DNA from: an uncultured Collinsella sp.
GTDB taxonomy: Bacteria > Actinomycetota > Coriobacteriia > Coriobacteriales > Coriobacteriaceae
NCBI GenBank assembly: GCA_902388545.1
Contig: CABMPS010000068.1
Span: 1-9,373 of the forward strand
Length of the DNA: 9,373 bases
Reading direction: 5' to 3'
Positions 5,685 to 9,373 of this stretch are shown here, piece after piece (position 1 is the stretch's first letter; each line of letters opens with the position of its first letter). Below the pieces are notes generated by a model, which searched no databases, was not told the DNA's origin, and saw only the letters and a list, made by a program, of their open reading frames with translations. Made by a program: the position numbers and the translations under genes.

Positions 5685-8333
5685 ATGGTGAAAAAGTCAC
5701 CGGAAAACACTACTCCCGCAATTGTGGACAACGTAGAGGCGCTTGAGGCTAAGCTCGCTCAGATGCGAGAGGCCCAGGCGCTTTTTGCTACGTACACGCA
5801 GGAGCAGGTCGACAAGATCTTCTATGAGGCCGCCATGGCCGCCAACAAGGCTCGTATCCCGTTGGCGAAGATGGCCATCGAGGAGACCGGCCGCGGCGTT
5901 CTTGAGGACAAGGTCATCAAGAACCACTACGCCGCAGAGTACATCTACAACGCTTACAAGAACACCAAGACCTGTGGCGTTCTGGAGCGCGACGAGGCTT
6001 ACGGCATCACCAAGATCGCCGAGCCCATCGGCATCGTGGGCGCCGTCATCCCGACGACCAACCCCACCTCCACCGCGATCTTCAAGACGCTGATCAGCCT
6101 GAAGACCCGCAACGGCATCATCATCTCCCCGCACCCGGCAGCCGCCAAGTGCACCATCGCCGCCGCCAAGCTCGTGCTTGACGCCGCCGTCAAGGCCGGC
6201 GCCCCCGAGGGCATCATCGGCTGGGTCGATGTCCCCTCCATCGAGCTGACCAACATGGTCATGCGTGACGTCGACATCATCCTCGCCACCGGTGGCCCGG
6301 GCATGGTCAAGGCCGCCTACTCCTCGGGCAAGCCCGCCCTGGGCGTTGGCGCCGGTAACACCCCGGTCATCATCGACGACACCGCCGACGTGCTGCTCGC
6401 CGTCAACTCCATCATCCACTCCAAGACCTTCGACAACGGCATGATCTGCGCTTCCGAGCAGTCCGTGACCGTCATCGACACCATCTATGACCAGGTCAAA
6501 GCCGAGTTCCAGAAGCGCGGCTGCTACTTCGTCAAGCAGGGTGCCGAGATGGAGGCCCTGCGTGCCGCCATGTTCAAGAACGGCGCTCTCGATCACCGCA
6601 TTCCCGGCATGGCTGCCGCCAAGATCGCCGAGCTCGCCGGCATCGAGGTTCCTGCCAAGACCAAGATCCTGATCGCCGAGGTCAACTCCACCGACCCCGC
6701 CAAGGAGGAGTTCTCCCACGAGAAGCTCTCCCCGGTCCTGGCCATGTATCACGCCAAGGACTTCCAGGAGGCCGTCGACAAGGCCGAGCACCTGGTGCTC
6801 GCCGGTGGCCCGGGCCACACCGCCTCTCTGTACGTGCACCCCGCCCAGGCCGAGAAGATCAGCCTGTTCGAGCACGTCATGAAGGCCTGCCGTATCGTCA
6901 TCAACACCCCGTCCTCGCACGGCGGCATCGGTGATCTATACAACTTTGGCATGAAGCCGTCTCTGACCCTGGGCTGCGGCTCCTGGGGCGGCAACTCCGT
7001 CTCCGAGAACGTTGGGGTGAAGCACTTGATCAACGTTAAGACTGTGGCCGAGCGCCGTGAGAACATGCTGTGGTTCCGCGCTCCCGAGAAGGTCTACTTC
7101 AAGAAGGGTTCCACGCCCGTCGCTCTCGACGAGCTCGGTACCGTCATGGGCAAGAAGCGCGCCTTCATCGTCACCGACCAGTTCCTCTTCAAGAATGGCA
7201 ACACCCGCGCCATCGAGGCCAAGCTCGACGAGATGGGCATCGCCCACGACTGCTTCTACGACGTCGAGCCCGATCCGTCGCTGCAGTGCGCACGTCGCGG
7301 CGCCAAGCAGATGGCTCTCTTTGAGCCGGACGTCATCATCGCCGTCGGCGGTGGCTCAGCTATGGACGCCGGCAAGATCATGTGGATGATGCACGAGCAC
7401 CCCGAGTGCAAGTTTGAGGACATGGCCATGGACTTCATGGACATCCGCAAGCGTATCTTCACTTTCCCCGAGATGGGCAAGAAGGCCTACTTCGTCGCCG
7501 TCCCGACCTCTTCGGGTACCGGCTCCGAGTGCACGCCGTTCGCCATCATCACCGACAAGGAGACCGGCATCAAGTGGCCGCTCGCCGACTACGCGCTGCT
7601 CCCCAACATGGCTATCGTTGACGCCGACAACTGCATGACCGCCCCGCGCGGCCTGACCGCTGCCTCCGGCATCGACGTCATGACCCACGCCATCGAGTCC
7701 TACGTCTCCATCATGGCTTCCGACTACACCAAGGGCCTCTCCGAGCGCGCTGCTAAGCTCGTCTTCGAGAACCTGCCCTCCAGCTTCACGAACGGCGCCA
7801 AGGACCCGCATGCCCGCGAGGAGATGCACAACGCCTCTTGCATGGCCGGTATGGCCTTCGCCAACGCCTTCCTGGGCCTCAACCACTCCATGGCTCACAA
7901 GCTCGGCGCCTTCCATCACCTGCCTCACGGCCTCGCCAACGCCGTCATCCTGACCCGCGTTATGCGCTACAACGCCGCCGAGGCTCCCGTCAAGATGGGT
8001 ACCTTCTCCCAGTATCCTTACCCCAACGCGCTGCACAACTACGCCGAGATGGCCAAGTACTGCGGCATCGAGGGCAAGGACGACAAGGAGGTCTTCGAGA
8101 ACTTCATCACGAAGCTCGAGGAACTCAAGGACTTCATCGGCGTCAAGAAGACCATCGCCGACTACGGTGTTGACGAGCAGTACTTCCTCGACACCCTCGA
8201 CGAGATGACCGAGCAGGCATTCAACGACCAGTGCACCGGCGCAAACCCGCGCTACCCGCTCATGAGCGAGATCAAGGAGCTCTACCTGGACGCCTACTAC
8301 GGCCGCGAGCCTCAGGACTACGCCGTCTGCTAG
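5685..8333 (+). CDS. adhE: Bifunctional acetaldehyde-CoA / iron-dependent alcohol dehydrogenase
   Basis: AdhE converts acetyl-CoA to acetaldehyde and then ethanol, using two NADH, and so balances redox in fermentation; family members assemble into cytoplasmic spirosome filaments. The 882-aa product is full length (usual 860-890). The N-terminal aldehyde dehydrogenase domain (about 15-450) has the nucleotide-binding IPTTNPTSTAIFK (122-134), GNTPVII (224-230) and the catalytic C255 in NGMICASEQS. After a linker the iron-type alcohol dehydrogenase domain (about 465-875) has GGGSAMDAGK (555-564) and iron ligands D664, H668, H734 and H748, all offset by the same 11 residues from the E. coli ligands as I recall them. 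The ATG at 5685 follows AAGGAG by 6 nt. It appears monocistronic or weakly linked to the next kinase gene; CG-centred palindromes upstream suggest a repressor. Confidence 0.97.
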   Translation: MVKKSPENTTPAIVDNVEALEAKLAQMREAQALFATYTQEQVDKIFYEAAMAANKARIPLAKMAIEETGRGVLEDKVIKNHYAAEYIYNAYKNTKTCGVLERDEAYGITKIAEPIGIVGAVIPTTNPTSTAIFKTLISLKTRNGIIISPHPAAAKCTIAAAKLVLDAAVKAGAPEGIIGWVDVPSIELTNMVMRDVDIILATGGPGMVKAAYSSGKPALGVGAGNTPVIIDDTADVLLAVNSIIHSKTFDNGMICASEQSVTVIDTIYDQVKAEFQKRGCYFVKQGAEMEALRAAMFKNGALDHRIPGMAAAKIAELAGIEVPAKTKILIAEVNSTDPAKEEFSHEKLSPVLAMYHAKDFQEAVDKAEHLVLAGGPGHTASLYVHPAQAEKISLFEHVMKACRIVINTPSSHGGIGDLYNFGMKPSLTLGCGSWGGNSVSENVGVKHLINVKTVAERRENMLWFRAPEKVYFKKGSTPVALDELGTVMGKKRAFIVTDQFLFKNGNTRAIEAKLDEMGIAHDCFYDVEPDPSLQCARRGAKQMALFEPDVIIAVGGGSAMDAGKIMWMMHEHPECKFEDMAMDFMDIRKRIFTFPEMGKKAYFVAVPTSSGTGSECTPFAIITDKETGIKWPLADYALLPNMAIVDADNCMTAPRGLTAASGIDVMTHAIESYVSIMASDYTKGLSERAAKLVFENLPSSFTNGAKDPHAREEMHNASCMAGMAFANAFLGLNHSMAHKLGAFHHLPHGLANAVILTRVMRYNAAEAPVKMGTFSQYPYPNALHNYAEMAKYCGIEGKDDKEVFENFITKLEELKDFIGVKKTIADYGVDEQYFLDTLDEMTEQAFNDQCTGANPRYPLMSEIKELYLDAYYGREPQDYAVC

Positions 8334-8350
8334 TTTTAGCACGGTTTTTA

Positions 8351-8389
8351 ACGGCGGGGGTGCACGGGTGTTTCACACACCCCCGCCGT
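8351..8389 (+). terminator. Long hairpin after adhE, terminator without a clear T-run
   Basis: ACGGCGGGGGTG (8351-8362) and CACCCCCGCCGT (8378-8389) pair over 12 perfect bp, with a 15-nt loop that can also re-pair internally. It begins 17 nt after the adhE stop. The 3' side reads CGCTTCTATC, with too few T's for a textbook terminator, and the minus-strand side is A-rich after the stem. It may terminate partly, or act as a 3' stabiliser while allowing read-through into the downstream kinase. Confidence 0.55.
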
Positions 8390-8421
8390 CGCTTCTATCG
8401 CATCGTTGAAAGGATGCAACC

Positions 8422-9186
8422 ATGCTGCTACCCGATTCCAAGACCGAGCTCGTCCGCCGTGGCAACAAGGTCGTTTACGACCTGGGCGACAAGATCGTCA
8501 AGGTCTTTAACGAGACCAAGCCTGTCTCCGACGTGTTCAACGAGGCTTTGAATCTTGCCCGCATCAATGAGTGCGGCATCCGCAGCCCCAAGGCTCTCGA
8601 GGTTTCCCAGCTCGAGAACGCCAACGGCTGGGCGCTCGTGACCGAGAAGGTTCCGGGCACCACCCTTGCCGAGAAGATGACTGCCGAGCCCCAGCGCTTT
8701 GGTGAGTATCTCGAGATGTTCGTCGACCTCCAGATTGAGATCCACGGCTACACCTCCCCGCTGCTCAACCGTCAGCGCGACAAGTTCGCCCGCATGATCG
8801 ACAGCCTTGATCAGCTCAATGCCACCACGCGCTACAACCTTCAGGAGCGTCTGGACGGCATGACCAAGGAGTTCAAGGTCTGCCACGGCGACTTCAACCC
8901 CTCCAACGTCATCGTCGGCGACGACGGCCAGCTCTATGTGTGCGACTGGGCACACGCCACCCAGGGCTCCCCTGCTGCCGACGTTGCCACCACCTACCTG
9001 CTCTTCGCCCTCAACAGCAAGGATCAGGCCGAGGCCTACCTGGAGCTCTACTGCGACCGCGCCGACATGCCCATGCAGGTCGTGCGTCAGTGGACGAGCA
9101 TCGTCGCCGCTTCCGAGCTCGCTCGTAAGCGCAACGTGAACGATGAGTTCCTGAAGAACTGGATCGACGTCGTCGATTATCAGTAA
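8422..9186 (+). CDS. Small phosphotransferase of the APH / choline-kinase fold, substrate unknown
   Basis: The 254-aa product has a kinase-like fold of the aminoglycoside phosphotransferase superfamily. Visible sites are the N-lobe VVYDLGDKIVKVF with probable ATP-binding K27, the catalytic loop VCHGDFNPSNVIV (H155, D157, N162) and the metal-binding D175 in VCDWAHA, followed by the PAADVATTYLL helix common in the family. It lacks the strongly acidic substrate pocket pattern I could assign to a known drug resistance enzyme, and such small members are widespread as uncharacterised cytosolic kinases in gut anaerobes, so antibiotic resistance should not be assumed. The ATG at 8422 follows AAAGGA by 7 nt. 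It lies 88 nt after adhE, across the hairpin, and may be partly co-transcribed. No own promoter is evident. The family is clear; the function is not. Confidence 0.85.
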   Translation: MLLPDSKTELVRRGNKVVYDLGDKIVKVFNETKPVSDVFNEALNLARINECGIRSPKALEVSQLENANGWALVTEKVPGTTLAEKMTAEPQRFGEYLEMFVDLQIEIHGYTSPLLNRQRDKFARMIDSLDQLNATTRYNLQERLDGMTKEFKVCHGDFNPSNVIVGDDGQLYVCDWAHATQGSPAADVATTYLLFALNSKDQAEAYLELYCDRADMPMQVVRQWTSIVAASELARKRNVNDEFLKNWIDVVDYQ

Positions 9187-9220
9187 TATCTGAGCGATTT
9201 ATTTCGCATCGGAGGCACAA

Positions 9221-9260
9221 GAAAACCCCGCAGCTCATATGGGCTGTGGGGTTTTCCTTT
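9221..9260 (+). terminator. Intrinsic terminator after the kinase gene (probably bidirectional)
   Basis: A 14-bp stem (9221-9234 with 9243-9256, one G-U pair) begins GAAAACCCC and ends GGGGTTTTC, closing an 8-nt loop. The T-run on the plus strand and the matching A-run at the 5' side allow termination in both directions. It starts 34 nt after the kinase stop codon. Confidence 0.88.
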
Positions 9261-9280
9261 ACCCATCGAGTTTATTCACG

Positions 9281-9331
9281 CAACAAAATAGACTGCTCCG
9301 CATCTCTTCCTAAGAGAGATACGGAGCAGTC
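9281..9331 (-). terminator. Intrinsic terminator for a convergent minus-strand gene
   Basis: GACTGCTCCG (9291-9300) pairs with CGGAGCAGTC (9322-9331); after one mismatch ATCTCT (9302-9307) pairs with AGAGAT (9315-9320), leaving a 7-nt loop. On the minus strand the hairpin is followed by TATTTTGTTG (9290-9281), so it should end a transcript coming from the right. The plus-strand side has no T-run. Confidence 0.75.
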
Positions 9332-9343
9332 CCGCAATTACAT

Positions 9344-9373
9344 CTAATAGCAGAAACGTCGATTAACGGCGGG
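9344..9373 (-). CDS. Possible 3' end of a convergent gene running off the right edge
   Basis: Reading the minus strand from the edge, one frame gives P-A-V-N-R-R-F-C-Y and then TAG at 9346-9344, 12 nt before the minus-strand terminator hairpin. The spacing of stop codon and terminator is what a real gene end would show. Nine codons are too few to identify anything, and another frame with TAA at 9365-9363 or similar cannot be excluded. Confidence 0.35.
   Translation of the reverse strand, partial: PAVNRRFCY

Noticed and set aside
5510..5731. N-terminal part of the minus-strand frame that runs into the transposase remnant
   Set aside because: The residues before the right terminal repeat show no transposase similarity and lie antisense to the adhE promoter and start, so they are chance open frame.
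5697..6920. 407-codon open frame on the minus strand opposite adhE
   Set aside because: Mirror of the aldehyde dehydrogenase domain; Gly/Asp/Val/Leu-rich without motifs, no ribosome site or promoter.
7356..8342. 328-codon open frame on the minus strand opposite the adhE 3' half
   Set aside because: Same shadow composition, entirely inside the alcohol dehydrogenase domain on the other strand.
8422..9186. Aminoglycoside resistance gene
   Set aside because: Only fold-level motifs are shared; nothing identifies a drug substrate and there is no mobile resistance context.

Overview
The window looks like chromosomal DNA of a GC-rich anaerobic actinobacterium. Coriobacteriia, and most likely a Collinsella-type gut organism, is my best guess, made from gene content and protein style and not from any database search. 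The main reasons are a class 1B dihydroorotate dehydrogenase with its PyrK partner (most other Actinobacteria use the quinone-linked class 2 enzyme), a full-length fermentative AdhE, and strong GC bias at third codon positions. Intergenic spacers are clearly more AT-rich than the genes.

Left half (about 1-4690, minus strand): a pyrimidine biosynthesis operon transcribed right to left in the order pyrR-pyrB-pyrC-pyrK-pyrD. The genes are tightly packed: 4 nt between pyrR and pyrB, a 17-nt overlap of pyrB and pyrC, 92 nt between pyrC and pyrK, and a 1-nt overlap of pyrK and pyrD. PyrB makes carbamoyl-aspartate, PyrC cyclises it to dihydroorotate, and the PyrD/PyrK complex oxidises that to orotate and passes electrons to NAD. 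Ahead of pyrR is a leader RNA with a long hairpin whose hexaloop resembles the PyrR-binding loop, followed by a U-tailed intrinsic terminator, so the operon is probably controlled by PyrR-mediated attenuation. pyrD ends early at the left edge in an AT-rich stretch and lacks the usual C-terminal part of the FMN site and last helices.

Middle (about 4690-5684): a divergent intergenic region with plus-strand promoters, then rpmB (zinc-type ribosomal protein L28) and a strong terminator. Next comes a 259-bp element bounded by near-perfect 25-bp inverted repeats that contains only the C-terminal part of a Y1-type (REP-associated) tyrosine transposase gene. It is a decayed or non-autonomous REPIN/MITE-like unit. 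It is followed by the adhE upstream region, which has two tandem CG-centred palindromes.

Right half (5685-9373): adhE, a bifunctional acetaldehyde/alcohol dehydrogenase that makes ethanol from acetyl-CoA and regenerates NAD, then a 12-bp hairpin, then a small APH/choline-kinase-fold phosphotransferase of unknown substrate. The window closes with two terminators that appear to serve convergent genes; a short open C-terminal tail on the minus strand at the extreme right edge may be the convergent neighbour. I see no tRNA, rRNA or CRISPR array. Apart from the pyr leader, the truncated pyrD and the small mobile remnant, the region is ordinary housekeeping DNA, and I found no convincing novel multi-gene system.
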